Assembly: GCA_933228675.1 (NCBI GenBank)
Contig: OW121740.1
Span: 2,542,001-2,606,000, forward strand
Origin: Stomorhina lunata
Taxonomy: Eukaryota; Arthropoda; Insecta; Diptera; Rhiniidae
DNA: 64,000 nt
Reading direction: 5' to 3'
The position numbers were made by a program, and so were the translations under genes. Under the pieces are notes generated by a model that had not been told where the DNA came from, did no database searches, and saw nothing but the letters and a program-made list of their open reading frames with translations. Shown here piece after piece: positions 25,481 through 37,064 of this stretch. Position 1 is the stretch's first letter, and each line of letters starts with the position of its first letter.

Positions 25481-25750
25481 TCGAGCCCTTAGATTAAAAT
25501 AATCGCAAGCGACAGGTAAAATATTGATCGTAAGCGACAAAAAATCTTAATTGCATTGGGCCAAAGTTGAGCACTATTGTATGTAAAACCTTTAACTTTC
25601 GCAAATATACACATGTCGAAAAGATTTTTACACATTCGAAAACTATTTAAGAAAGAAAGAAAAATATGCATACTTTATCACGCTATCTCTCATAGTTTAA
25701 GAGATATCTAACGGAATGTCGTTTACGATTATTTAAATCTAAGGGCTCGA
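25481..25750. mobile_element. MITE with ~33-bp terminal inverted repeats (270 bp)
   Basis: TCGAGCCCTTAGATTAAAAT at the left is mirrored by ATTTAAATCTAAGGGCTCGA at the right. The TIRs extend over ~33 bp with three mismatches (they end in GCGACA / TGTCGT). The interior is A/T-rich, with a meaningless 60-residue frame. It is a non-autonomous DNA element. Flanks read AATT before and TTTT after, so the target duplication is ambiguous. Confidence 0.75.
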
Positions 25751-27545
25751 TTTTATACTCTTTATAAGTTAATTTTTCATATAACTTTTGAAGTTTCTGA
25801 TAAAAAATTAATATTATCCATGAAACTTACAATGGTGATGGTTATTTCGTTTAAAACGTGTCAAATGCAACATTTTTATTATTTTTTGAAAGTATGTTAA
25901 TATTGCAAAAAAATGTATGTGTACCAGGAAATTCTAAATATTAATAACTTTCTCGGATTAAAAAGATTTTTAAAATTAATAACAAGGTTGCTAGGAAGTT
26001 TTCTTTGATTTACTTAAAACTACGGAAATGTTGTTCAACACGTTTTAAAAATAAAGCATTAAATTTTACTCATAGATAAATGTGTTTATCATCTCCCCAA
26101 TGAACACCAGTAAATTTTCTGCGAAATTTCATCAACTTCAAATTAATTTAAATTCAGAAATCATTAATGTAGAAACGGTTAATACATATAAAAAATTATT
26201 AAGTTAAAAACTTCCAATCAAAGTCACATAAAATTTCATCGACAAGCAATTCAACCCTCGTGTTTAAAAAATTATGTGTTCATTTCAATTAAAATATTTC
26301 GTTTAATTTGTCAAAATATTTAAAATGTGTCTTAAGTATTATTTTCTTCCATTAACAAAAAATATTGACTAGACGTAAACATTTTCATTAAATCCAATTC
26401 ATACCTAAGACCAAGACTAAGTCAACTCAATTTTGTTTAGCTCTTTTTGCTGACCGCAGACAAACTAAATAAGATTTCAAAGTCCTCCAACCAACAAACA
26501 AAAAAGCTTAATGTTGACTACAACAACTTATTCCTAGTAAAGACACAGACATAGAGAGCGAGAGATTTGACTTACCAAATTTCCCAGTATTTTCTACAAA
26601 ATACTCAATCATTCTCACTCAAATGAGAATTTCATCTCACACACTCTCGGGAAAAGCAAATAAAACAGGCAATGAAAAAAGGACTCTCTCCCTTTTGGAA
26701 AGAAAAATGTGTGTTATCACAATTTGAAACATTAGATTTAAAATAAATTTAAAATTTCACCCAATTTAAAAATTTTCTATTTAAGTCCTTCTAAATTAAG
26801 AGCCGCCAGAGAAGTCAATTATAAATTTTGTTTATTTAAATTTGCTTCTCAAGGTTAAATTACTTAAATATTTTATGTATATAACTATTTTATTCTATTT
26901 ATATAAATTTAATAGAAATATTTGCTTGCTCTTCTATATCAGTTTGGGTTTTTTAAAACAGTTTGAGACCTTGACTTATCTTCATTTAGGATTTCTTTAA
27001 TTATATGTCAACTGTTAATGACAGTTGTAATCAGTTATCGTTAGTTAAACGCTAAAACTTATGTAAAAAATACTCCCTGTAAATAGTAAAAAAATTAGGT
27101 CAATGACTTTTTGTATTTAATAGAAATTTAAGGATATTATTGCCTTACTAATATAAAAGGAAATCAAACATATATTAAGTGATTCATTTAAGTACTAAGA
27201 AAGAATTGAAGTTGTAAACTTAAGGACTTGATTGATTTCTAGTTATATTTAAACTTAGATATTCAGTTTTCTTAAACACTCGATTTTATGTTCAAGTGAT
27301 GCATTTGAATTTGTAAACTTAAGTTGTTAACTTTATTAACACAAATAAAAATTACAACTTAGATAAAACATATGTTAGGAGTATCTAGTTAAAAGATATA
27401 TCTATAAGCGCTGAGGTTATATATTTATAAAAATTATGCTACTTAAAATATATAACCAATTTCGTATATAATTTGAACTACTTAGAATTTGTTATATGTA
27501 TTATTACAACTTTGCTTTTTGCCAAAAAGACTTGACCAAATAAAA
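25751..27545. other. A/T-rich non-coding DNA, no gene recognised
   Basis: About 1.8 kb with no supported feature. The segment 26520-26710, rich in GAGAGA and CTCTC, is simple-sequence-like. Confidence 0.5.
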
Positions 27546-28336
27546 ACAAGTAGCAAAGTGCTATAGTCGGTCAAGGCCGACCATACAATAACCTTCACCA
27601 TTGAAGAAAAGGTGTTATTTTTCCTGAATAAAGACAAAAATTTGCTAAATTGCCTTCATACAAATATTTTCTGATAACTTACATTTATATTTAAGCAGTT
27701 TCCGTCATTTGAACTTATATGAAAGCTAGGGTCATATGTGGACCGATTATCTTGAAATTTAGCAAATTGATTACAGTTATTACAAAAATTATGTTTGCAA
27801 AAAATAAACTTAAAATTCTCATTATCTTTAGATTAAAGAGCGTTTTAGTTACTTTTGTCTCATTTAGTGCTTTTGACATATAAGTTTGTTTGGGAGCTAT
27901 GGTCAAATGTGGACCGATTTCAACGAAATTTGGTACAGTGATTTAAGTAAGCAGCATTTGTTTTAAATTTAATGAAAAACATTAATATTTGTGGCTAATA
28001 TATCAATTCCGGGAAGTGGGACCTATGGAGGTACCATAAATAATAAACCGATTTTGACAAATTTCAACAGGCATGATCAAAGAAAATTATTTGTGCCAAT
28101 TTCATCAAATTATCTTCAGAATTGCAACCTGTACTTTAATTACAAAGTTTATATGGGAGTCCAGCCAGCCAGCAGTACAGCCAGACGGACGGACGGACTG
28201 ACATCGCTAAATCGACTTAGAAAATGATTCTAAGCCTATTGGTACACTAAAAGTAGGGTTTAAGATAAATATTTCTATGCATTACATATATCAGCACAAA
28301 CTTATAATACCCTTTCCACCAATGCTGGTGAAGGGT
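27546..28336 (+). repeat. Family A dispersed repeat, full-length copy
   Basis: Head ACAAGTAGCAAAGTGCTATA then GTCGGTCAAGGCCGACCATA. The body has TATGTGGACCGATTATCTTG and GGGAGCTATGGTCAAATGTG. The tail has GACATCGCTAAATCGACTTA and the terminal hairpin CCCTTTCCACCAATGCTGGT GAAGGG. It is about 790 bp. The short frame at 27991-28227 lies within it and is not a protein. Confidence 0.8.
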
Positions 28337-28379
28337 AGAAAGATTCGAACTCTGCGTCAGAACAAAACAAACATTTTTC

Positions 28380-29040
28380 TAATTTAGCTATAAAGCATTT
28401 TACAATAAAAAATTTAATTTTTTAAAAATGTTTGTAAAAATTAATTTTCTACAAAAGCTTTTTATATAAAAAAAATGTCTATAAAAAATTTTTATATAAA
28501 TAATTTTCCATAAAAAACTTTTTTATAAATTTTTTTATTTTAAATTTTTAACAAAACATTTTCTATAAAAAATTTGTCATTAAATAAAAGACTTGTCGAG
28601 ATTGAGGACAGTTTTTAGTTTTAAATTATTTATTATTATCGATATTTCAATATCCAACGGATATCATTTTCAAGATATCCGTTGGATATTGAAATATGGA
28701 TAATAATAAATAATTTAAAACTAAAAACTGACCTCAAGCTCGACAAGTCTTTTATTTAATTAAACAAAAAGGTCCAAAAATCACTAATATTAAAAATTTT
28801 TCTATAAAAAATTTTCTACAAAAAATTTTTATATAAAAAATGTTCAACAAAAACTTTTTTTATAAAAAATTTGGTATAAAAAATGTTAATATAAAATATT
28901 TTCATAAAAAACTTTTTATATAAAGAATTGTATAAAAAATGTATATAAAAAAATTTCTGTAAAACAATTTTCATATGAAAATGTCTCTATTAAAAACTTT
29001 TTATAAAAAAAATATACTACTACAAAATACAATTACAAAG
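28380..29040. repeat. Degenerate A/T-rich array (TTTTCTATAAAAAATTTT type) split by a hairpin element
   Basis: Irregular units of the form TTTCTATAAAAAATTTTTAT, with ATATAAAA variants, run from about 28380 to 28575 and again from 28790 to 29040. The two halves are the same kind of sequence, so the 180-bp hairpin between them probably inserted into one array. Confidence 0.7.
28580..28759. mobile_element. Long hairpin (foldback) element, 86-bp arms
   Basis: The left arm 28580-28665 and the right arm 28674-28759 are inverted copies with three mismatches, separated by 8 bases. The outer ends read TTAAATAAAAGACTTGTCGA. TTAA stands at both extremes (28580-28583 and 28756-28759) and could be a duplicated TTAA target, as used by piggyBac-type elements. 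Because TTAA is itself palindromic and part of the arm, this is not proof. It is a non-coding MITE/foldback. Confidence 0.8.
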
Positions 29041-29485
29041 ATTTTCTATAAGTAAATAATCCAATCGACTTTTTTAGGTACCTCATAGATCTTATATTCT
29101 GAAATTTAGATTTTGACCACAAATTTCAGATTATTTTGATTAAATTGAATAAAAAATTAAATTTTTTGTAAATATTTGATTCTAGTTCAAATATTAGACC
29201 TTCCAACAAAAGCCACTCAAATGCATTAAAATTCATTAAAAACAACTCGTAAACCTGCAGATAATAACAATTTTCTGTTTAGTTTTTTATATATAATTTA
29301 CAATCAAATTGTTAAAATTAGACAAAATCTGTCCTCATTTGATCCTAGATCTCACATAAGACAAAATGATGAAAAATTGCTTAAGCAAAATTAGATATTG
29401 TCACTTTATTTATTTTATCTATGGATCAGATTTTTCAAAAACATCCAATTTTATAAGAAATAAAAATTTAAATCAGTCTATTAAA
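29041..29485. other. A/T-rich non-coding DNA, no gene recognised
   Basis: About 440 bp. The words CAACTCGTAAACCTGCAGATAA and TCATTTGATCCTAGATCTCA weakly recall the family A body, so a very old family A scrap is possible. No gene. Confidence 0.4.
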
Positions 29486-29493
29486 AAAACAAT

Positions 29494-30776
29494 TCTTCTT
29501 CTGTTATACTTGACTCCCAGTGGAGCATAGGGCCTCAACCATCCTTTTATATCGAACTCTATTGCGAGATGTTAGGCATACATCATTCCATGAATAGTTT
29601 GCTGCTTGTAACTTCGCATCAATTGACCTTCTCCACGTTCCAGCAGCTGCACCAACACGACGGCCGCTTCCTTGGATTCCAACGAAGCGCTTGTCAAGCA
29701 ATGTTGGTATTTGGCCTTCGAAGTGTGTTGCCTATCCATCGCCATTTCCGTTAACATACCTCTATAGAAGAAGGGATTTGGTTTGTGGCGTTTAGTAGAT
29801 CTTCATTTCTTTTGCGATTTGGCCACCATATATTAAGGATTTGTCACAAGCATTTGTCTGTAAAGGTTTGTAGGCACTTATCGATGGCAGTTGTGAGTTT
29901 CCAAGTTTCGCAGCCGTAATACAAGATGGACTTGACATTCATGTTATATATTCGTAACTTAGTTGTTGTTGATATTTGCCGAGATTTCCATAAAGTTCGG
30001 AGAATGCCGAATTCAGATTTTACCTTATTAATACGCGATTCAATATCCTCGTCGGCGCCACCTTTTGTATATACTAAACTACCAAGATAATAAAAGGTAC
30101 CTACACATCCAATACCCTCATTATCCACATTGATGTGTGGCGACGGGTTTGCGCCATAGCCTCCAGGCATAATCTTTGTCTTGAAAATATTGATTTCCAG
30201 CCCAGCTGCCCGAGATTCAACAGTAATAACGCTAGTGTTTTCTTGAAGGTGAGCTGGTCTTTAGCTTAGAAGACATATGTCATCGGCGTATTCCAAGTCC
30301 TCGAGTTGCTTAAATGGTGTCCATTGAATACAACGTCTACCATTTAGTGTCGTGCGCATTATATTGTCGATGACAAGGATAAAAAGTATAGGTGATAATA
30401 TACATCCTTGTCTTACTCCAGTAGTAACTTCGGACGGATTAGACAATTTAACTTTATGTAGAACCCGGCATTTAAAGTCCACGTACATTGCCCGAATTAA
30501 GTTCAGAATTTTCGTTGGCATGTTACGGTTTTCTAAAATTCTCCATAGATAGCACCTGTTGACACTGTCGAAGGCATTCATAAAGTAGATAAACGCTAGA
30601 TAAATGGGGGTGCGGAGTTCATTACATTGCTCCAGTACTATTCTTACTGTGTTGATTAGATCAACACAAAATCGATTCTTCGGAACCCAAACTGATTTTC
30701 GCGGAGTGTTTCAGAAACTTCGTCAGACGTTCTATTCAAAATTACTCGACTTAGTATTTTGCTCTCTATTGGAAAG
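29494..30776 (-). pseudogene. 5'-truncated, frameshifted LINE (non-LTR retrotransposon) with 8-bp TSD
   Basis: The minus strand encodes the later part of a LINE ORF2. Order: SKILSRVILNRTSDEVSETL, a frameshift after QFGFR, then CVDLINT. A 106-residue frame (30581-30261) has NAFDSVNR, GVRQGCILSPILF and YADD (RT catalytic block). A 108-residue frame (30170-29844) has YLGSLV and LYYGCETW. A C-terminal frame (29701-29504) has GTWRRSIDAK and ends ALCSTGSQV. Several frameshifts and stops make it inactive. AAAACAAT flanks both ends (29486-29493, 30777-30784), an 8-bp target duplication, with a GAAGAAGAA-type 3' tail. It joined the genome as a dead-on-arrival copy, and its 3' end is shared with the SINE-like elements. 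Confidence 0.85.
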
Positions 30777-30784
30777 AAAACAAT

Positions 30785-32255
30785 AACGATTATTAAAATA
30801 AAAGAGTGATAAGATATAACTCAAAAAGTTAAATTTTGTTGACTAGTGCAATTGCCAAATTTTTGGTTTTTGTAAGAAATCTGAATTTACGTATATCGAA
30901 GTTCTTAATTTTAAAAAAATTAAAATTTTTATTTAAATAACAAATCCTAATCAAATGCAATATTATTATCTATACCAAATTATTACAATAATTCAAATTT
31001 ATTACAATAGCAGATTTTATTTCCCGACTAATGTACAAGAGAAGTAAATGATAAAATAAAAATATTTATGATGAAATGTTGAAAAATTCTAAAAGAATAC
31101 AAACTCGTATGGGGATAAGTAGCGTATACGTAATATTTATTTCTTAACGAATTAAATATTACTCACACGCATCTTAAAGGAACGTGACTACAAAAAGATG
31201 CTTATAAAAAGATTTTTTCCTTTTTGATTCCCTTATATTATTTTACAACAATTATAATTATTTTAACGCAAAAGAAATTTTTGTAACTCTCTGTTGTAGT
31301 GGAAAAAAACGAAATAGTAAAAAATACTTAAAAGCAACAAACAGAAAAATTGATGGAACGCATATCATTATCCAACATTAATAGCAAACAAATGAAGATA
31401 TAGCATGAGGAAAATAAGGATGAAGAGAATAAGTGAAATATTTATGAAAACAAATTTCCATATGCTGATTTTGCTGTTTTGTTGTTAATAAAAAAAACAT
31501 CCTCTTTGAGGGGCGAATTCCAAGAGCAGGAGATGTTGGATCCTGTAAAATACAAATTCTTTTGTTATTCTTTATTAGAATTAAGTGGCGCAATTTAAAA
31601 TATATTATATTTAATATTTACATTTTTTTAGTTTGAGTTTTTCTTGTGTCTTACAGGGAGCCCTATTTTAAAATGAAATATTTTCTTTAGTATTATACAC
31701 AACCAACAATGTTTTACAATAAAAAATGGAATCATAAACAAAAATGTAAAACATTTTTTAAGACATAAATTCCTGGCTAAATTTTTCTCTATTTATTTTA
31801 ATAATCCCTCTTTAATTTAAATTTGCTTAACTAGTAACTTCAAAGGAATTGGATTTAAAAATAATCTGAAGTTTTTTCTTAACTTTAAACAAATATATCA
31901 ATTTAACTTCCTATTTACCCTGACGTTTCCTAGTCTGCCATTATTTTTATTTGATATGACATGTGGTATATTGAAAATTTTTAAATATTTAACATTTAAA
32001 AAAAAAATTCTTTACAAATAAACTTTCACAGTAATATTTAGCACAACATGAGGCAATAAACTCGATTAACATTTACACTCCTTTAAAATAAATTTATATT
32101 TTTTATAAATTTTTGCAATTTTCACCAGATTTTTGTTAAAAGGAAAAATATCTATTAAAACAAGAATTTTTTGCTTAATCTTTTACAATGTTATTTAAAA
32201 TCTATTGTTAAAAAAGCTTTTAAACTAATGATTAAAAAAGAGAAAAACACGTGAA
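30785..32255. other. A/T-rich non-coding DNA, no gene recognised
   Basis: About 1.5 kb of A/T-rich sequence with no supported feature. Confidence 0.5.
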
Positions 32256-33345
32256 AAGTTCCTTAGACGGTCAAGTACGACTATTTGATACCCCACACCA
32301 CTACGTTTAATTATGGAAAAATTTTTCTATTGAAAAATTTTTCTATAGAAAAATTTTTTTATCGAAAATTTTTCTATAGAAACATTTTTTATCGAAAATT
32401 TGTCTATAGAAAAATTTTTTTATCGAAATTTTTCTATAGAAAAATTTTTTTCTCGAAAATTTTTCTATAGAAAATTTTTTTTCTCGAAAATTTTTCTATA
32501 GAAAAATTTTTTTCTCGAAAATTCTTCTATAGAAAAATTTTTTTTTCGAAAATTTTTTTATAGAAAAATTATTTTATCGAAAATTTTTCTACAGAAAATT
32601 TTTTTTCTCAAAAATTTTTTTATAGAAAAATTTTTCTATCGAAAATGTTTCTATAGAAAAATTTTCGATCGAAAATTTTTTTATCGAAAATTTTTCTATA
32701 GAAAAATTTTTTTCTCGAAAATTCTTATCGAAAAAAATTTTTCTTATTGAAAATTTTTCTATAGAAAAATTTTTCTTATTGAAAATTTTTCTATAGAAAA
32801 AATTTTCTTATTGAAAATTTTTCTATAGAAAAATTTTTCTTATTGAAAATTTTTCTATAGAAAAATTTTTCTTATTGAAAATTTTTCTATAGAAAAAAAA
32901 TCTTTTATCAAAATTTTTTTTACAGAGAATCAAAAAGTTTTCAATAGAAAATTTTTTGTCAAAAATTCTTCTACAGAAAAACTTTTTTTTATAGAAAACT
33001 CAAAAAATTTTCTACAGAAAATCAAAAATTTTTCTATAGAAAAACGTTTTTATAGTAAATTTTTCTAAAGAACCTTTTATCAAAAGTTTTTCAGAAAAAA
33101 TTTCCTACCGAAAAAAAATCTTTATCGAAAATTTTTCTACAGAAAAACTTTTGGTCATGTGATTTCGTCAATGCCATGCAATTCTTATACCAAACAAAAT
33201 GTCTGCCAACTTTTAAAATAACAAATAACTTTCAGAGTCGATTGGTGTAGTTTAAGTTATATATAAGTCAGACTAATATTTCTATGCGTTACAAAGTCCA
33301 TCATGAGCCCACTACAATGTTTATGGCGGTGAAGGATGTAATTTT
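32256..33345 (+). repeat. Family A shell filled by a ~31-bp satellite
   Basis: The left edge (32256-32310) has ACGGTCAAGTACGACTATTT then ATACCCCACACCACTACG, a diverged family A head. The right edge (about 33228-33345) has GAGTCGATTGG...GACTAATATTTCTATGCGTTAC and ends GGCGGTGAAGGATG, a diverged family A tail. The usual body between them is replaced by a satellite (32315-33150). The frame at 32285-32470 (repeated FFYRKIF) is only the satellite read in one frame. Confidence 0.6.
32315..33150. repeat. ~31-33-bp satellite with a palindromic core
   Basis: About 26 units alternate TTTTTCTATAGAAAAATTTT with TTATCGAAAA, TTCTCGAAAA or TTATTGAAAA spacers. The core TTTTTCTATAGAAAAA is its own reverse complement, so each unit can fold and the array reads alike on both strands. 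It degenerates after 32900. The same core recurs in the array at 62340-63665. Confidence 0.88.
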
Positions 33346-34505
33346 GGAAAAGCAACAAAGTAATTAAAAAATATGTTAAGCAAAAATTCTGTGAAAGTAA
33401 AAATGCTTTGTAGTATTATTTTATAGTTTTTGTAGAAAGTAAAAATAAACTCAAATATTTTAAAATGTTATACTGATGTTTTTTTCTAATTTTATATATT
33501 TTGTTTAACAGTGAATTGATTTGTTTAAACAATTTTTGCAATGTTCAGTTTTGCCTTAACTGCATTTTTTAAAAATTTATGTTTATTCAAAATATTTTAG
33601 TTTTAGATAAAATTCATTCATTTTGGCTTTTATTTTACTTAAAAAAAAACAAAATTCTAACAAAGCTTTATATGGCTTTTGATTTAACCTTTTAATTGTT
33701 TGGTGTGAATCGAAACATTGTATTTTAACTATGGGGAGTTATTGTTATTATTATTTAACAAAAGAAAAATTATTTTTGGAGCAAAAAATATTTACGGTGG
33801 GAGGAAAAACATTATTAGTACAAAAATGAAAATGTTGTAAAGTTTCATTGTAACTTCCCCTTACAGGTAGCATGTCAAGTTTTAGAAAACATCATTTGTT
33901 TGTTTGTTTTCAATTTGAATGTTTTTTGTTTTTGGGGGAAAATTTGTGTGTTTTATAAGGGGTGAATATTTAAGTTTAAATTAAAGTTATTTTCTGTTTT
34001 TATATCAGTTATGTATAATAAATCTAAATTGCTCCAATTGGGAAGCCTGCAAGCCATTAGCTTAATTTGAACAACACTTTACTATAAAATTTGAAATACA
34101 GATAATTTTTAGTTCAGTTACATAGAATAATTTCCCTTAAAAATTTTACGCTTTAAAGTTGTTTTCGGCCATCTGCGTTTCTCAGAGGTTTATACTCTTG
34201 CTTTCCTTGGTATATTATACTCTAAGACCTTTAAAGAGTAAGTCCAAGTCATTTGTACTACTTTTGTTAATATTTCGACAATATTATGTTTGTTTCCGTA
34301 CTTTAACGAAACAACTTAAACTTACTCAAACGTGTTCCCGTGCAAAATGTTCAATACAAATTGTTGAAAACGTTATATTATATTTAGTAGACTGTATTAT
34401 GACAAATTGACATTTTTAGTTAGGAAACCAACATCATATGCTTTTCACCGCTTATAACAAAGTGCAGCACTGAAATCTGAAAGCTTTGAATTATTAGCTA
34501 AGATT
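33346..34505. other. A/T-rich non-coding DNA, no gene recognised
   Basis: About 1.2 kb. The 83-residue frame at 34159-34410 lacks any domain. Confidence 0.5.
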
Positions 34506-35110
34506 TTATAGCCTGTACCAATATAGGTGAAAAGAGTAAATTGGGTTTGTGTTGTTGCTTGTAACTCACAGAAATTTTGGTCTGAGACCCACCTTTTAAT
34601 GTACCGATCGACTCAGAATTACTCCCTGAGTTGATTTAACAATATCCGTCCCAATGGCTGGCTAGCTGTCTAATGAAATTTGTCGGAGACTTATATTTTA
34701 GGGTAAGGACGATCCCTATACTTTTTGGGCAAAATTGGATTACAATTTCGGGTACTTCGCATAGGGATGTATTTTCGGAATAGAGCTTTTACCCGTTAAA
34801 AGCCACAAATTTAGTTGTATTTTAAAAATATTTAGCGTAAATGTTTGTTACGGTAACCGAAATTAGTGTACCTAATTTTGTAGGAATCAGCCAATATTTC
34901 ACCTTGCCTTCCATATAAGATACATTTTCAAAATACCAAAAAAGCACACAAACGTTTAGAAATCTAAGGGTAATTGTATTTTCTTACTTAAACTTTGAAC
35001 TGATAAATAAAATCCTATAACCAAAATTTGGTAACAATCGATCCACAATTCACCCCAGCTCCCATATCAGACCCTTAGCCAGAAATTACATAAGACTACA
35101 TAAATCTCGA
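34506..35110 (-). repeat. Diverged, truncated family A repeat
   Basis: Reverse orientation. TAGCCTGTACCAATATAGGT and ATTTGGTCTGAGACCCACCT-like words, then CGACTCAGAATTACTCCCTG, correspond to the family A tail. Later CCCAGCTCCCATATCAGACC corresponds to the body. It is more diverged than the copies at 17.6 and 35.1 kb, and its head is absent or lost at the border with the next copy. Confidence 0.55.
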
Positions 35111-35121
35111 AATTTATAAAC

Positions 35122-35905
35122 ACAAGTAAGAAAGTCGGTGAAGCCCGACCATACGATACCCTTCACCACTAAGGTTGTTGTTATTTTTCCTGTATAAAGA
35201 CAAATATTTTGCTTAATTTTGCCATCATACAAACACTTTCTCAAAACTTATATATTTAAGCTGTTTCCGTCATTTGGCCTTATATGAGAGCTAGGGTCAA
35301 GTGTGGACCGATTATTTTGAAATTTGGCAAATTGATTAAAGTCGTTACAAAAGTTATGTATGCAAAAAATAAACTTAAAATTCCCATTATCTTTAGATTT
35401 ACGAGCGTTTTAGTGATTTTTGTCTTATTTAGTGCGTTTATAAAGAAAAGTTTCTATGGGAGCTATAGTCAAATGTGAACCGATTTGAACGAAATTTGAT
35501 ACAGTGATTTTAATTTACATAAGCAGTATTCGATTTAAATTTCATGAAAAAATATTGATATTTGAGGCTAATATATATTAATTCCGGGAAGTGGGACCTA
35601 TGGGAGGTACCATAAATAATGGACCGATTTTGACGAATTTCAATAGCCATGGTCCCATTATTAAAAGAATGATCTGTGCAAAATTTCATCAAATTATCTT
35701 AAGAATTGCGACCTGTAGTTTGATTACAAGGTTTACATGGGGGTCCAGCCAGACGGACGGACGGATATCGCTAAATCGACTCAGAAAATGATTCTAAGCC
35801 TATTGGTATACTAAAAGGTGGGTCTAAGACAAATATTTCCATGCGTTACATACATCAGCACAAACTTATAATGCCCTTTCCACATATTTATGGTGGTGAA
35901 GGGTA
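35122..35905 (+). repeat. Family A dispersed repeat, full-length copy
   Basis: Head ACAAGTAAGAAAGTCGGTGA, then CGATACCCTTCACCACTAAG. Body blocks as in the other copies (GTGTGGACCGATTATTTTGA, GGGAGCTATAGTCAAATGTG). Tail GATATCGCTAAATCGACTCA and the terminal hairpin region ending TATGGTGGTGAAGGGTA. It is about 785 bp. The frames at 35284-35478 and 35591-35791 are part of the repeat and not conserved proteins. Confidence 0.8.
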
Positions 35906-35974
35906 CAAAAATAGCATATACGAGTATATGTGTCTCTAAAACTTAAGAAAACTTGTTAAATAGTTGGTCTATAT

Positions 35975-36036
35975 ATAACCGTAGTAGTGAAGAATATCAT
36001 ATAGTCGAGCTAGACAATAGTTTCTCTTACTTGTTA
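35975..36036 (-). repeat. Family A head fragment
   Basis: Reading the minus strand, AACAAGTAAGAGAAACTATT...GATATTCTTCACTACTACGG matches the family A head with scattered changes. It is only about 60 bp. It lies between the full copy at 35122 and the LTR element. Confidence 0.45.
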
Positions 36037-36272
36037 GTATTAAAACAGAATTTTGGAATGGTAAGATTACTTTTAAGTAAGAATCAACAGGAGATTATAT
36101 TACCGAATTTCAGTTGCATCTCGACATTTATGGTCCATTAAAAAAAAAAAACAATCGTACAATATTCGCATGATTTTGAAGAAATAATTACGTTTTCTTC
36201 GTGGTTTTTACCAAGAATGGCTTGTATAAGTTAAGATATTAAATATTTTAAGAATTTTTTTGTAAATTAACC

Positions 36273-36279
36273 TATATAA
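36273..36279 (+). promoter_or_regulatory. TATA-like box in the 5' LTR
   Basis: TATATAA. Either this or the initiator-like TCAGTCG at 36479 could direct transcription. Errantivirus promoters often rely on an initiator, so the role of this box is uncertain. Confidence 0.35.
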
Positions 36280-36478
36280 TTTGTGCTGACACTATGTCTG
36301 CAATATTTCCTATTAATTCATTGTACTTACCTGAACCAACATAAGGCAGATTGCAAAATTATTAAGAATTTTGTTACTATAATTTAATGCAATCTTGCAG
36401 TCTGGCTTAATGTTGGCCAAATCATGAAAACAAAGAAAACAAAAGAATTATTTAAATAAAGAAAATGACAACGACAAA

Positions 36479-36485
36479 TCAGTCG
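36479..36485 (+). promoter_or_regulatory. Initiator-like motif (possible transcription start)
   Basis: TCAGTCG fits the arthropod initiator TCAGTY and lies 42-48 bp before the LTR end, where the R region of insect gypsy elements tends to be. AATAAA 24 bp upstream could serve polyadenylation in the 3' LTR. Inferred from position and motif only. Confidence 0.4.
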
Positions 36486-36526
36486 CAGTCAAGAACTCGA
36501 ATCAATTCAGTCATTATTGAATTATC

Positions 36527-36537
36527 TGGCGCCCAAC
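36527..36537 (+). promoter_or_regulatory. Primer-binding site, tRNA-Lys type
   Basis: TGGCGCCCAAC is the complement of the 3' end of animal tRNA-Lys (GTTGGGCG plus CCA). It starts on the last base of the LTR, an overlap common in errantiviruses. Complementarity ends after 11 bases. Confidence 0.85.
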
Positions 36538-36928
36538 TAAAACATTAGTGTAAAAAATTAAAATAATAGTTAAAATCAAAAATAAATTTTTAAAATTAAA
36601 GAAAAACTAATAAAACCAAGAATTAAAATAAAGAAACGTCCAATGATTAAAACAAAACAATAGTGCAAAATAAAAGCATTGAAGAACATAAAAGTTTGAG
36701 AAAAAGCTGAAAAAAAAAAACAATAAAAATAATTAAATAAGCAAAAAGCTGAAAAAATTTTTTAAAGAACTAACAACCAAAAGCAACATTTGTGTGAAAC
36801 AACGCCTAACATCTTCCAGTGGAACATTAAGGAACAACACAAATCCTAGCACCAACAGCTATCACCACCACCAGCAATAACACCAGAAGAAAAACACCAG
36901 AAAAACAACAAACCAACAAGAAACAATT

Positions 36929-36960
36929 ATGATGCTGAAAACAATTATATTCACGTAAGA
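36929..36960 (+). promoter_or_regulatory. Leader mini-frame with candidate splice donor
   Basis: Two adjacent ATGs (36929, 36932) open a 9-codon frame (MMLKTIIFT) that reaches a good donor, CAC|GTAAGA, at 36955. Unspliced, it stops at once (TAA 36956-36958). In several errantiviruses the env mRNA is made by splicing from the leader, so this could be the start of a spliced env product. The matching acceptor was not identified and may lie in the deleted part. Confidence 0.4.
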
Positions 36961-37064
36961 ATTAATCATAGAATTAAGTAAATAATTTAGATCTAAGCAC
37001 AACTATTAAATACTTTCAATAAAAGTTTTAAGAATTAAATAATATAAAAAATTTGTAATCTGTA

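Larger units (their letters stand above)
36229..36527 (+). repeat. 5' LTR (299 bp)
   Basis: Begins AGTTAAGATATTAAATATTT and ends GAATTATCT. By eye it is identical to the 3' LTR at 42167-42465. AGT...(A)CT ends are usual for errantivirus LTRs. It contains TATATAA at 36273-36279, AATAAA at 36455-36460 and an initiator-like TCAGTCG at 36479-36485. Confidence 0.95.

Noticed and set aside
32285..32470. 61-residue frame with repeated FFYRKIF-like units
   Set aside because: It is the ~31-bp satellite read in one frame, with no independent sign of coding.
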